A stretch of DNA of 64,000 nucleotides from contig JASAND010013521.1 in NCBI GenBank assembly GCA_030248195.1, positions 1-64,000 on the forward strand, written 5' to 3'. Below, piece after piece: positions 20,816-31,919 of this stretch; the first letter of the stretch is position 1; the number at the start of each line of letters is the position of its first letter. The stretch is from Trissonchulus latispiculum (taxonomy: Eukaryota; Nematoda; Enoplea; Enoplida; Ironidae). The position numbers and the translations under genes were made by a program. Under the pieces are notes generated by a model. It searched no databases. It saw only the letters and a program-made list of their open reading frames with translations, and was not told where the DNA came from.

Positions 20816-21226
20816 TTTAATCAATACAGACTTATTGATTTGGCGATCAGTGAAAGCCATCCGTTTATCTCGTGACATATTTCGTAGAGCAGATGGTGGA
20901 GGCGGAGGGTTGCCCAACTGAGGCAGAGGACGTGGTGGACGCAAAGGGGGTCTACAGAACAGCATTGGGATGGAAGTCTTAGGCGTGGATTTCCCAGCAA
21001 CTCCAGCTGCCGAGTCGCAGCTCCGAGAAATGGCAGGGAGTTGAGCACATGTAGTTTCAGATGTAATCACAAAATCCTTCCGTTTTGCAGTCGGAGCTCC
21101 TGATAGCTCTTTAGAACTTACAGTAGGCGAATTTGTAGTTAAAGCGGGCTGAGTCTTCGTGGCAGGGCTTGGCTGGCTTGGGGTCTTACCGCAAGGTATC
21201 CGTTTGATGGGCTCAAGCTCAGATTT
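20816..21226 (-). CDS. COIL: Coilin exon 4: Ser/Thr- and Pro-rich segment
   Basis: The exon is 411 nt (137 codons), phase 0 at both ends. The acceptor is AATTTCAG/AAATCT and the donor is ATTAAA/GTATGT. The frame is open throughout, roughly residues 206-342 of the joined protein. It starts KSELEPIKRIPCGK, continues as low-complexity Ser/Thr/Pro sequence, then gives a proline run (RPPLRPPRPLPQ, then NPPPPPS) and ends near DKRMAFTDRQINKS. The low-complexity linker between the N-terminal domain and the Tudor-like domain diverges fast among coilins, so identity here comes from position and phase. Confidence 0.75.
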
Positions 21227-21435
21227 CTGAAATTATATAGAACTCGTCGTGAAAATGTCGTACGTAAACAGTGCAAAAGAAGGATGGCAATTTCGCAAAA
21301 GTAAAACTACGTATATTTATGCGAAATAATTAAAGATGTAAGTTCCACAAATTAATGCACATATCGGTAGAGCCGATAGACGGTTCTCTTCAACAGAAGA
21401 AGAGTGAATGATAGAGCGACCAGATTTTTATATAT

Positions 21436-22158
21436 ACAAGAATAAAAATGCTCCGATGGAGCATGAAAAATGCAATATGGGTGACACTGGGTTTTAAACG
21501 GACAGAGGACTAGGTTTTAAACGTTAATATGGGAGGGCAGATTGTAAATGTCAGGAGGACTAGGTTAAAAGCGCACTAATATGGACCAGCTTCGCTGAAC
21601 AACCCATATTCGCGGAAACTGCCCGGACTGATGCTGGTGGCAGTTCTTCAATAACAGTTTACCAATTTGTGAGCATAGCTCTGCGTCAGCAACTATATAT
21701 ATTTGTGTTCGTAATACTTAATAATCACATAATTAATACAAATTACAACACAACACAACTTATTTAATTAATTTAATTAATGCATATAATCCAACACTTA
21801 ATATTATACAACATATGCAGTAAAAATTGGTGTCAGAAATCCCGCTCTAGCAGCTCAGGATAAAACGTTTGAAGTATATAAAGCATAATATTTCAAAATC
21901 AGCAAGCTCGCCTGGAAAGCTGATGAATTTAGAACTTAAGACAATAATGGTCAAATGTGGAGTGAAGCATGCGTACCCGCGAATATGGGTAGTTCAGCGA
22001 AGCTGGTCCATATTAGTGCGCTTTTAACCTAGTCCTCTTGACAATTACAACCTGCCCCTCCCATATTAACGTTTTAAAACCTAGTCCTCTGTCCGTTTAA
22101 AACCCAGTGTCACCCATATTGCATTTTTCATGCTCCATCGGAGCATTTTTATTCTTGT
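21436..22158. mobile_element. 723-bp fold-back element with ~170-bp arms
   Basis: The left end is ACAAGAATAAAAATGCTCC and the right end is its complement. The arms stay similar through TGGACCAGCTTCGCTGAAC. Related end fragments occur at 25772-25856 and 27724-27915, so the family is dispersed. It sits in coilin intron 3, just upstream of exon 4. No coding frame and no clear target duplication. Confidence 0.75.
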
Positions 22159-22312
22159 CCTATTTCATTTTTAAGGTTCTCAGTAAAACTTAGGCAAAAA
22201 TGTTAAAGCTTTATGAAAGAAACTTTAAAAATTCCCCCAATAATTACGTAACAGTCAACCAATAAGAATATTTTAGAAAGTTGCAAAGTTATCTGTAGTT
22301 TGTTATAAGCCA

Positions 22313-22960
22313 TGCTGTATATACTTCAGCAGCACTCTACTGCAGCCCAACCAGACGCAAGCGTCACTGCCAAAGTAGTAGACTTATACGGCATGATTTT
22401 TAATGTTATTCTGCACGTGCCTGCAGAATTTTAGGCTATTGCTATTTATCTGTGACTATTATAAGCCAATGCTGTATTTCAGCAGCACTCAACTGCAGCC
22501 AACTAGATGCAAATTATACACTGTCAATGAAGGAAACCTATACGCCTCGATTTGTAATGCTCTTCTGCAGTTATATGCAAACCTTCAGATGACTGCACTT
22601 ATCTAAGTAGCTAGTTATTGGCCGTGTTGTACTTCAGCAGCACTCTACTGCAACGCAACTAGACGCAAATGTCACTGCCAAAAAGGATACTTATACGGCA
22701 AGATTTCCAATGCTATTCCGCACTTGCCTGCACAAATTCAGACGATTGCTATTTATCTGTTGTTAGTACTAGGCCGTGCTATACTTCAGGAGCACTCTAC
22801 TGCAGCGCAACCAGATGCAAACTTTACTGTCGGTGAAGGAAGCTTATACGGCACGACTTCAAACGCTTTGCCGCACTAATACGCAAGATTTCGAACGATT
22901 GCAAGTTATCTGTAGTTAGTTATAGGCCGTGCTGTACTTCTGCAGCACTCTACTGCAGCG
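22313..22960. repeat. ~155-bp tandem repeat, about 4-5 units
   Basis: Anchor words CAGCAGCACTCTACTGCAGC recur at about 22328, 22480, 22636, 22787 and 22941 with moderate divergence, and each unit contains CTTATACGGCA. The units have no conserved frame. Confidence 0.75.
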
Positions 22961-23368
22961 CAGCCATATAGTAGGTAACATCGTAATAAGTATACGAAAC
23001 CGAAACGTATCTAAGTTTATAAGTATACGAAACGTATCTAAGTTTGTCATATCCTAAACTATCTATATGCCGAATTTTAAATACCAGTAACAAACTAATA
23101 ACTTGTTATCGACAGTGCTGTGTTTGGGACAGCACATACGGAAGCATTTGGAAAGCTGGAGAGTGCACCAACTAACATAGCTACAGTTCCCCCTTACTAC
23201 AGACACAATTATCACCAAGTTTCATATGTTTAGCTGTTTACAGTAAGTCTACAGACAGCGTGCTATGGCTACTGCATAACAGTACAGCACGATAGCAGCA
23301 CCGCACAGCACTGCGACTATGCTCATTGTGTACAGCGACCCCAATAACCCTTATGTGCGTCCCACTAA
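22961..23368. other. Spacer in coilin intron 3
   Basis: It contains the short duplication AAGTATACGAAACGTATCTA-like at 22990-23040. No gene is seen. Confidence 0.4.
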
Positions 23369-23562
23369 ATGGCCCAAAACTGCATATTTATGCCTATTTT
23401 GACTATTTTCTGTAAAGTTGGGACTTTAGAAAATGGCCACTTGGCCGGACCTACTTTGGGTCGACCGCCTGAACGATCCCGGACAGAAATCGAAAATCGC
23501 CCTAGTTATGACACGCTACCCATCCCGAAGTTTCTTATGCCGGGCGGTGCACCACCTCTCCG

Positions 23563-24240
23563 ATGTTGTCGCCTCAAAGCGGTGGAAAGGTGGACCTTCC
23601 TGGGACGAGGCTTTTCCCTCTCCTTGGATGCGAAACGGCAACCCTTTTCTTCTTCCCTTCTCCAAGAAGGCAAGACCTCCCATGGTGTACCATGTCCTGT
23701 CCAGGCGGGTTTTTTGAAGCCGGCCCAGGCCACCCCGCCTTCTGGCGCCGGCTTCTATTACTGGCGGGCGATGTCGAAGAAAACCCGGGCCCCACATATC
23801 CGTGTGGTGCCTGTGGTTTGAACGTTACCAGAAAGGACTACTCCATGGCATGCCACGATTGTGGCATCTGGTTCCACCGTGTCTGTCTCCATTTGTCAGT
23901 CAAGGACCTACTGAGGGAATACTCCTGCGGGTGGACTTGCTCAAACTGTCCCACTAGCTCAGCAGCCCAGGTCCAGTCACTCTATCCCGCCCATCCCATC
24001 CCATCACCCAGCCCCGCACATCCCTCCAGCCATCCCCAAGCTTGCCCGCCGGCGAACCGACCCGGCAGGCCCGTCCGGGTCAAACAGCGACAGCAAACCC
24101 ACAACAGCCCCAGAGCCCTCCGATTTCTGCAGTGGAATTCCAATGGCCCCAGCTCAAGCAAAAGAGCTGAATTGGCCAAAATGCTCCATGACCGCAACGT
24201 CGACGTTGCCGTCCTTCATCATCATCATCATCGATGGGGC
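23563..24240 (+). pseudogene. LINE ORF with 2A peptide and PHD-like zinc finger, start of endonuclease
   Basis: The frame reads through RLLLLAGDVEENPGP, with the 2A core DVEENPGP at 23770-23793. 2A sequences make ribosomes skip the last Gly-Pro bond and have been reported in APE-type LINEs of sea urchin and other invertebrates. After it comes CGACG, then MACHDCGIWFHRVC and WTCSNC, a PHD/RING-like Cys/His finger. A Ser/Pro/His linker then leads to LRFLQWNSNG, the first strand of an APE endonuclease. The protein stops making endonuclease sense near 24230, at a run of His codons where the inverted segment begins. In the family the peptide upstream of 2A may direct secretion or targeting; that is not testable here. 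Confidence 0.8.
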
Positions 24241-24267
24241 CTGGCGGAGCGAATCCATATAGCCGGA

Positions 24268-24846
24268 CTAGAGACGTCCGGTACCCCTTAGGAAGTCCAC
24301 AACTCCCCTTGGGGATTCCCAGAGGACAGCCAATCCATTGCTGCAGTCAAGGTGGAGCCTCCGGGGATTATCTTTAGCAGGACACTCCAGGAGAAGATGT
24401 TCCAAAGTTTCCTCATCCTGGAGACAGTCTGAGCAGAGGGGGGATGGGTAGAGGGTAGGATTGACCTGGTGTCGGTACTGCGCCAGCAGCAGACACTTCC
24501 CAGATCGCAGTTGGGATAGCATAATTCGTTCCGATTTCAGGAAACCAGCTTCTGATTTAGCCGGAACTGGGCCTTTATCCCGGTAGATGGATTTGGAGCG
24601 TGCATGGGAAAGACCTGAATACCACTCCGAGATAATTTTCCTCCTGGTGACAGCCACAGCTGTGTCGTAGTCGACAGGAACCGCTTCCTGTCGCATCCGG
24701 GCACCGTTGCGGGCTAGATGGTCAGCTCGCTCATTGCCGTAGATGCCACAATGGCTGGGCACCCAGACCACGAAGCTGATCCCAAATGACGACAGCCAGT
24801 TGAGAGAGGTCCAGCCGTCCTTCAGGAAACCCACCTCCAATCGGGC
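24268..24846 (-). pseudogene. Inverted LINE RNase H C-terminal segment
   Basis: On the minus strand the frame contains WVPSHCGIYGNERADHLAR, the last catalytic block of LINE-encoded RNase H, followed by a CxxC-x9-H-x4-C region (CSDCLQDEETLEHLLLEC) typical of LINE C-termini. Flanking plus-strand sequence is endonuclease on both sides, so the 3' coding part of such a LINE has been inserted or inverted into the 5' part. Confidence 0.8.
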
Positions 24847-25490
24847 ATGAACTTTGAAATCAAGGGCTACACCGTTTACCGGGCCCACCGTCCGGTCAGA
24901 AGGAACCGCAATGCCCGTGGGGGCAAAATTGGCGGAGGCGTAGCCGCTCTCATCAAACAGGGTATCCAGCGCTACCTCCTGCCTGCCACTCCCACCGGGG
25001 ATACCACCACTGAATTGTTGTCCGTCAAACTGTTTGAGGCCCGTGAACTGACTGTTACAAACATTTATGTGCCACCTGTCGTCTCCTGCCAGCAGGACAA
25101 CAGAACCCAGCAGTTCGACCCATCCCCCTGCCCTCCGGTAGGGGATCCCTTATCCTAGGGGACCTAAACGGACACAGCCCTCTCTGGGACACCTCAGCGT
25201 CTGCCTCCGATTCTGTCGAAGAGAAATTCGAGGACTGGATGGAATCGAAAGGTTTTGTTCCAGTTAACGACGGGTCCAGAACTAGAACAAATCCCACCAC
25301 CGGCAACGGATCGGCCCCAGACGTGTCGGCTGTACACGCATCCTTGGTCCCTGCTGTCTCCTGGTCGGTCGACCCCACCCCCTCTGACTCGGACCACCAC
25401 CCCATTTGGCTGTCTGTCTCTGCTGTCGGCCCACCGACAAAGAAGAAGCTGAAGCGGCTACGGCTGGCCAAAACGGATTGTGAGTTAGAC
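24847..25490 (+). pseudogene. LINE APE endonuclease, central and C-terminal part
   Basis: GYTVYRAHRPVRR, GGGVAALIKQGI and TNIYVPP are endonuclease blocks. A frameshift near 25135 separates them from GDLNGHSPLWD and SDSDHHPI, the catalytic Asn/Asp/His region. Coding likeness ends near 25490, where the 3' tail begins, with no reverse transcriptase. Confidence 0.75.
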
Positions 25491-25771
25491 TTAAAGTGCC
25501 TCCCCAAGCGTGACTTAACACGGAAAAAACAAACGGACCTAACTTGTCCGGAAGCGAAAATTTCCAAAGTTGAAAATTTTGACCAAAACTTTTTTGCGAC
25601 TTGTAGTACTCGTCGTGCTGATTCCAGCCATATCAAATTTGTCTAGTTTCGTTAAGTTAGTATCTAGCTGGCACGGTGCTCGAACGGGTCTCTAAGGGCC
25701 GCGCTGAGCGTTTTACACCCATATTATAGGAGGAGCGCTATCGCGCCCCCCCCCCTATAATACATATATAC

Positions 25772-25856
25772 AAAACCTAGTCCTCTGTCCGCTTAAAACC
25801 TAAATGTAACCCATACTGCATTTTTCATGCTCCATCGGAGCATTTTTATTCTTGTA
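25772..25856. repeat. End fragment of the 723-bp fold-back family
   Basis: Matches 22075-22158, including CATGCTCCATCGGAGCATTT and the tip TTCTTGT. It lies directly after the LINE tail and 23 bp before coilin exon 3. Confidence 0.7.
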
Positions 25857-25878
25857 CAGCTACAGCAAACTAACTAAC

Positions 25879-26090
25879 CTTCAAAAATTCTTTGGAAGTT
25901 TCAATTAATTGGCCATTACAAGAATAATCCGACGACACAGTGATCTGATGAGAAGCACCTGATACGAAAGTAGAGTTCGGTAATTCTCCATTAAGTGAAA
26001 GGCCTTTCTGGCTGGAGGACAGATTTTTTGCAGAAGACTCCTTGCTTTTCGACTTCTTTGCTTTCTTTGTTGTGCTGCTGTTGGGCAAAA
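25879..26090 (-). CDS. COIL: Coilin exon 3: Lys/Ser-rich segment
   Basis: This 212-nt exon lies between the acceptor CTTTCAG/TTTTG and the donor TTGAAG/GTTAGT. Its first two bases complete the codon left by exon 2, and it ends in phase 0. It encodes about 70 residues with a clear basic patch, STTKKAKKSKSKESS, followed by Ser/Asn-rich sequence. Coilins have lysine-rich nuclear-localisation motifs in this region. The preceding 916-bp intron contains a complete 402-bp fold-back element. No other frame through the exon remains open at both splice sites. Confidence 0.75.
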
Positions 26091-26296
26091 CTGAAAGAAC
26101 ATATATGCAGAAGGCTAGAAGGGGTAGTACTTTTGCATTATACCTATTGCGCTACTTTAGTGGTCAGCGAATGAATGCACCTAACTTGTATGACTGTGTC
26201 TGTAGCACATCATAATGGATGCTTTCATCTTTGTTACGTCTAGAAACACCAGTTTTCTCGAGTAGCATCCAAAAACACCATATGCAGGCAATAGAC

Positions 26297-26698
26297 GGAT
26301 CTCTTTAACTTTATCCCCCCCTCAACAAAAGTTGGTCAAATTCAAAAGTTTATGGCTAGAAATCAACAGAACTTCAGAGCATGATTTATACATCGTTGGA
26401 ATGCTCGGGATGTGATCTATTTAATGGTGTAAAGCAGTTTGCTGTAGCTTTCTACTATAAAAAGTTAAGCTTAAAAGACTACCAAAAATTGTAAAAAGCG
26501 GTAATTTTGGTAGTCTTTTAAGCTTAACTTTTTATAGCAGCAAGCTACAGTAAACTGCTTTACACCACTAAATAGAGCACATCTCGAGCATTCCAACGAT
26601 GTATAAATCATGATCTAAAGTTCTGTTGATTTCTTGCAATAAGCCTTTGAGCCCAATAAGCCTAACTTTTGTTAGGGGGGATAAAGTTAAAGAGATCC
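26297..26698. mobile_element. 402-bp fold-back MITE with 8-bp duplication CAATAGAC
   Basis: It begins GGATCTCTTTAACTTTAT and ends with the complement. The two halves are almost fully complementary around a centre near 26490. CAATAGAC is present at 26289-26296 and 26699-26706. An 8-bp duplication fits hAT or P superfamilies. It lies inside the 916-bp coilin intron 2, where the transcript would form a long hairpin. Confidence 0.9.
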
Positions 26699-27006
26699 CA
26701 ATAGACTAATATATACTCCTCAGCAACATGTCTAAACTTTCTTTTCTTAAGTATACACTGTTAAAACGAAATTATCACTATTCTAGTTGCAGACACCCAT
26801 TTCTATCTGTCCTTTCTTCCTTTATTAGTCTCTACAGTAAAGTGCAGTGGTGTATACCTAAAAATACAACAAAGACAAAAGGAAAAGGTAAAGGTGGCCC
26901 CTGGAAAATATTTGTTTTCGAAATTTTTGCTATTAAAGTCATCCATCTCCGATTCATCATCGGTTACGAAATGCTTGGGCTGCATATATACGTACTAATT
27001 ATATAC

Positions 27007-27161
27007 CTGATTTAATATGTTCCGTTTGAACGCCTGAGTCAACAGAAGTCCCGGATGATTTTCGTATCCGCTTAGGACTAGTTTGCTTTTCATTCGTAGA
27101 ACAACAGTGATGGCGTTTATTTGAAGAGAGACAGAATTTCTCTCTTTCTCTTTTGACAAAT
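27007..27161 (-). CDS. COIL: Coilin exon 2: basic linker
   Basis: This 155-nt exon has the acceptor GTTGCAG/ATTTG and the donor TCAG/GTATAT. It enters with one base completing the Lys codon of exon 1 and exits with one base. It encodes about 51 residues: a charged start (FVKREREKF), Cys/His-containing KRHHCC, then the basic stretch SPKRIRKSSG, a candidate nuclear-localisation signal typical of the disordered middle of coilin. A longer overlapping frame on the same strand (26995-27357) is not the coding frame. The choice rests on phase agreement with exons 1 and 3, which is strong, and on composition, which is weaker. Confidence 0.72.
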
Positions 27162-29240
27162 CTGCAACACACCAATTGAAAAGTGGATCTTGAATAAGAA
27201 TAGATTGAATACTAACAAACCATAGATGATAAAGCCAAATCTGCCCACTTCCCTCCAGTAAATTAAGTAACTCCAATTTAAAAACAATAAAAATAATAAA
27301 ATATAGGTCTTTCCAGTAGTTCAGGGTGGCCTGACAAATTTTGTCAAATTTCGGCACTTGGACGGACCAAAATTTTCGAAAATTTCAAAGTTCCCAAAAA
27401 TTTGCAGGGAAGCAGCGGGAGCGACAATAATGCAGCCTCTAGGGTTATTTTGGATGCTCTTCAAGATAGGCTATTATATAAAATCCTACCGGTGAGCCCA
27501 CACTGGAGGTGGGTTTTCCCGCATATTAAAATGGGTTTTTCCCGCTTGACTATATATACATATACATGTATACAGCCCAGTCTGACTTATTAAGACGGCT
27601 TTGAAGCATACGTTTTGGCCATTTTAGCATTTGGGCCGACTTTGGCCACTAGCCAAAAATTTTTCTGGCTCCGGGAGGCACAAAAGCTAGCTTGTCTTCT
27701 TATTTTTGTTGCGTACCACAAGAACAAGAATAAAAATGCTCCAATGGAGCATGAAAACCGCGATATGAGTGACATTAGGTTGTAAATGGACAGAGGACTA
27801 GGTTTTAAAACGTTAATATGGGAAGGGCAGGTTGTAAATGCCAGGTTAAAAGCACACTAATATGGACCAGCTTCGCATTCGCCGAACAACCCATATTCGC
27901 GAAAACTGCCCAGACAGTTGCTATCGACAGTTAGAAAATTTTACTATTTGTCAGCATGGCCCTGCAAAATTCCGCTCCGTAAAGGTTCGAAAAAATACAC
28001 CCACCCTAAGTCGGGCTAGAAGCTACGGAGCCCAGTCAAACTGTGCCCCATAAAAGCGCAATCTTATTTATATCCAGCCATGGTATGACCGTTGCCCCAA
28101 GGCCCCGCACTCAAGCAGGCTAAGGACTCAAAAATGGAACTATGAAAAAGTTGGTTTTCAAATTTTGATCAGTTGGTAACTTTTTGGCTCTTGTTCGCTA
28201 CACTAAAGCTATAGTAGCACCTAATGTTTTAACATAATACACATTGCTTCCAGTTTTTTGGCAATAGGTTCGTTCGCCCCTGCGCCGCACAGTCGCGCAG
28301 CAGCGGGTGTATGTTCTTCGAACCCGCTGGGCACTTGGGTCCGAAATAAAAATAACCTGAAGTCTTATTTAAGCTGCTAGAAATCAACCAAGTGTCGAGT
28401 TTCCGCGTTTTTAGCGGTATTCATGGCTGTAGCGTGCACTGACGGTCTCCTGGGTTGGTTCCAAGGGGTCAACCTTTACCTTACTACAGTGTCGTATGAT
28501 TGGATTGAAAATTTGTGCTCAACTATGCAGGACTTTACTGGAATTGACTTTAAGCACTGTTTTATGCTAGCATTCACAGCTATATATAGGAGTGATTCCA
28601 TTAATATAGATTCAATTTTAGAAGCGAGTATATAGTCTGTCGCTACTGCATTTTCAGGACATCAAGCCGCTGTAAATTACTTGCGACAGTATCGGTAACA
28701 AAAGTCGACGATATTCCGGTTACTTAGAGCATTGAAACGAGTTGAAAAACCTCGGGAAAATTACGAATCTAGAGTTAACGTAATAAATAATATATACCAT
28801 ATGGTAAACTATAACGACAGTAGCATAGGTACAAAAAATTTTAGGGGGGGCGGTTTTGACCGAGGAATTTTTAGGGGGGGGGGGGTAAAATTTTCTAGTT
28901 TAGAGTAACATGCACATTGCGTATTCTACTGTAAGTTATCCTATTAATTCAAAAGTATTCTATGGTTCATGTTATCGACTTGTTACAACTGAAAACGAAA
29001 TCCTAGTCCCAAATGGGCGGTCAGGGGGGGGGGGCGGAGCCCCCCAGAAGTTGAGGAAATTTTTAAATTTCGCCATGAAACGCTATTGAAACATTTAATC
29101 AGGTAGTGCGCGTCAGCGCACTACCTAGAATAGGGAAAAAAGGCGTATTGCGCAGTGTTGGAACATATATAGTTTCCCCTTGGTGCCGGCGGAGGAGTTG
29201 AGCTAGAGCCTTGATATTGTACCAGTAGAAAGCCCTTCAC
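27162..29240. other. Coilin intron 1, 3' part: fragments and spacer
   Basis: It contains a left-end fragment of the 723-bp fold-back family (27724-27915) and a hairpin at 28294-28324 (CAGCGGGT ... CCGCTG). There is also a G-run block (28840-28885) and a GGGGCGGAGCCCCCCAG block near 29033. The plus-strand frame at 28423-28635 (70 codons, ATG start) is not recognised. Confidence 0.45.
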
Positions 29241-29680
29241 GAGGGGTACATTCCATACCTGAACGGGAGGTCAAATTTCACTGACCCTTGTGGAAGCAAA
29301 TTTGGGTACCCCTTGTGAGAGCGATTTTTCTTAGGGGTACTTTTGAAAGCGATTTTTAAGCTATTTTAGCCTATTTTTAGCAAAAAACAGCAATTTTTAA
29401 GCTAAAACACGTATTTTGGACGTTTTTTAGCTAAAAATAGTAATTTTAAATGAAAAATTTCGGCGGAGCCGGAAAATTTTTTGAAATTTTAGTCGTAAAA
29501 CCTATTTTTTGGGCAATTTTCTTACCCCTTGTGGCCAATTTTCTTACCCCTTGTGGGAGCAATTTTGCGACCCCTTGTGGGCGACTTCGCCGAGGGGGGG
29601 GGGAAATTCCCCCCCCTTTCCCCCCTTGTCCATCTGTGGTCCATGCTCTGCAAATTTGAGCAAAATCGGCCGAGCCGTTT
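29241..29680. mobile_element. CATACCTGAACGGG repeat family, copy 1
   Basis: CATACCTGAACGGGAGGTC, then repeated CCCCTTGTG-GAGC words, a GGCGGAGCCGGAAA hairpin and CCCCTTGTCCATCTGTGG. Copies are at about 44068-44450 (same strand) and 54345-54715 (inverted). No terminal inversion was seen; it may be a non-autonomous fragment. Confidence 0.65.
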
Positions 29681-30299
29681 CTGAGATATGGCAGATTGAA
29701 CTTTTCAACGCACGACTTTCCTGTTTTTTTGTACACCCCCCCTCTAGAGGTCGGAGGTCTCAGATTTTCTATACCATATGGGGGGTTTTTAAACAACTTT
29801 TTCCCCATTTCTGGGAAAATGAGTATGGACTAGGTAGGACCTCCCCATAGGTCTGTGTACATAGCAGGATTTCGATTTTTTCGGACATTTTTCCAAAATA
29901 GTCAATTCGTTTGTCAAGATTCAATTGAGCAGGTCTAGGCCAAGGGGTCTGAGGTTCGGCGAGGAGCATGGCCCCATGGCCCTAATTGCCATAGGGTATA
30001 TGAATTTTCGATCTGGCTTCTGTCGCGCCCTGGCCAGGGGTCGAAAGTTAAGTGTGTAGAAGGGGAGAGCTGCTGGGCTGAGGTTTTGTATTCGAATAGG
30101 AACCCCTATATGGTGAATCTAAAAGGCCCATTAGTTTCGCTCTAGGACCTATCCGTGGGGCTGGGGGGCACCCTGATGGTGCTGGGCCCAACCGTGTCGC
30201 AACTCCAACTTTAGCCTCTTATATAGAAAGATCCACTGTGAGCAGGTCTTTCTTATTTGGTATTTCGGGTTGGCTGCGGGAGGACTACAGCATAGGCGA
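29681..30299. other. Unassigned spacer before tandem array
   Basis: Moderately GC-rich DNA with no gene recognised. The words CCCTGGCCAGGGGTC near 30030 also occur in the array that follows. Confidence 0.35.
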
Positions 30300-31910
30300 T
30301 AGTAGGTTTCGTCCGGACCCCTGTGGCGCCCTGGCCAGGGGTCCGGACCGGGAACCGGGCCCAAAATGACCAAAAATCGATTTTTCCAAAAGCGGTCAAA
30401 TTTGGTATCAAATGAAAGCCCTTGATGAGGCGAACATTTTTTGTCATTGGAGGACCCCTCCAAAGTGGACCCCGCGGCCTGTAGCACTCTGACCAGGGTC
30501 CGGACCGGTCCAAAATGGCCAAAAATCGATTTTTCCAAAAATGGCCAAGTTTGGTATCAAATGAAAGCCCTTGATGAGGCGAACATTTTTTGTCATTGGA
30601 GGCCCCTCCAAACTGGACCCAGCGGCCCGTGGCGCCCTGACCAGGGTCCGGACCGGTCCAAAGTGGCCAAAAATCGATTTTTCCAAAAGTGGCCACGTTT
30701 GGTATCAAATGAAAGCCCATGATGAGGTGAACATTGTTTGTCATTGGACGACCCCTCCAAAGTGGAATCCGCGGCCTGCAGCGCCCTGACCAGGGTCCGG
30801 ACCGGTCCCAAATGACCAAAAATCGATTTTTGCAAAAGCGGCCAAGTGGGGTATCAAGTGAAAGTCCTTGGTGAGGCGAACATTTCTTGTCATTGTAGGA
30901 CCTATATATATATAAAGTGTCTCTACCGGTCTGTGGTGCCCAGGCCAGGGGTACGGACTGGTCCAAATGGCCAAAAATCGATTTTCCCAAAAGTGGCCAA
31001 GTTTGGTATCAAATGAAAACCCCTGGTGAGGCGAACATTTTTTGTCATTGGAGGACCCCTCCAAACTGGACCCAGCGGCCTGTGGCGCCTTCACCAGGGT
31101 CCGGACGACGATGATGGCCAAAAATCGATTTTTCCAAAAGTGGCCAAGTTGGGTATCAAGTGAAAGTCCTTGGTGAGGTGAACATTTCTTGTCATTGTGG
31201 GACCCCTCTAAAATGTTTCTACCGCTATGTGGCGCCCAGGTCAGGGGTCCGGACTGTTAAAAACTTGCCAAAATTCACAATTTCCGAAAGTGGTCCAGTT
31301 CGGTATGAAATGAAATTCCTTTTTGAGGCGAACAATTTTTGTTATTGGAGGACTCCTCTAAAGTGTACCCCTAGCGGACTGTGGTACCCGACCGGAAAAA
31401 ATGGTCAAAATTCAAAATTTTCAAAAGTGGCCATGCTCGGTATCAAATGAAAGCCGTTGGTGAGACGAGCAGGGTTGGGAGTCTCGGTCTCGGTCTCGCC
31501 CAAAAGCCGACACTTGGCCAGTCTCGGTCTCGCTCACCCAAAAGTCTCGGTCTCGGACCGAGACCGGAAATTTTTTGAAAACATCTAATTTTGGCGAAAA
31601 TTTTAAATCAATGTTATGAAAATTAACTAACGAGGTGCGGAAACCATATGTTTATGTGTTAAAGCCCCTAATACTAGATCTAAGCCTCAAAAAATGGTTG
31701 AAACTAATTTTAAGCTAAAAATTGCTAGTCTCGGTCTCGATCTCGCCCAAAAGCCGAGACTTAGCCAGTCTCGGTCTCGGTACCTTGGTCTCGGTCTCGT
31801 TCTCGGTCTCGGTCTCGCCCAACCCTGGAGACGAGCAAATTTGGTTATTGGAGGACCCCTCTAAAATGTCGATAGTGGCTCGTGACGCCCTGGACAGGGA
31901 TATGGGGCCA
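30300..31910 (+). repeat. ~150-bp tandem array, about 9 units
   Basis: Units contain GGCCAAAAATCGATTTTTCC, GGTATCAAATGAAAGCCC, CATTGGAGGACCCCTCC and CCAGGGTCCGGACCGGTCC. Divergence rises towards 31400. It is interrupted at 31470-31827 by a hAT-like MITE. Unrelated long frames on both strands are by-products of unit length. Confidence 0.8.
31470..31827. mobile_element. hAT-like MITE with GGTCTC repeats and 8-bp duplication GAGACGAG
   Basis: The 358-bp element begins CAGGGTTGGGAG and ends CGCCCAACCCTG. GAGACGAG lies at 31462-31469 and 31828-31835. Both ends carry (GGTCTC)n runs. It is inserted into one unit of the ~150-bp array, whose sequence resumes after it. Confidence 0.9.
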
Positions 31911-31919
31911 AACATCGAT

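Larger units (their letters stand above)
23369..25764 (+). mobile_element. 2A LINE copy B: 5' region, disrupted endonuclease and 3' tail
   Basis: This plus-strand non-LTR retrotransposon copy lies antisense to coilin in intron 3. It has a leader, a 2A peptide, a zinc finger, parts of an APE endonuclease and the family 3' tail, but no reverse transcriptase. A segment of its own RNase H region is inserted backwards inside the endonuclease. The tail (25491-25764) matches 1-451 and 38190-38608. Confidence 0.8.

Noticed and set aside
26803..26985. Acidic minus-strand frame (HFVTDDESEMDDF) considered as an extra coilin exon
   Set aside because: Its acceptor would follow the exon 2 donor by only 27 bp. 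Joining in phase gives a stop codon within a few codons, while exon 2 joins exon 3 directly in phase.
30149..31121. Open frames up to 245 codons over the ~150-bp array
   Set aside because: Similar frames appear on both strands and follow unit boundaries, so they are by-products of the repeat.
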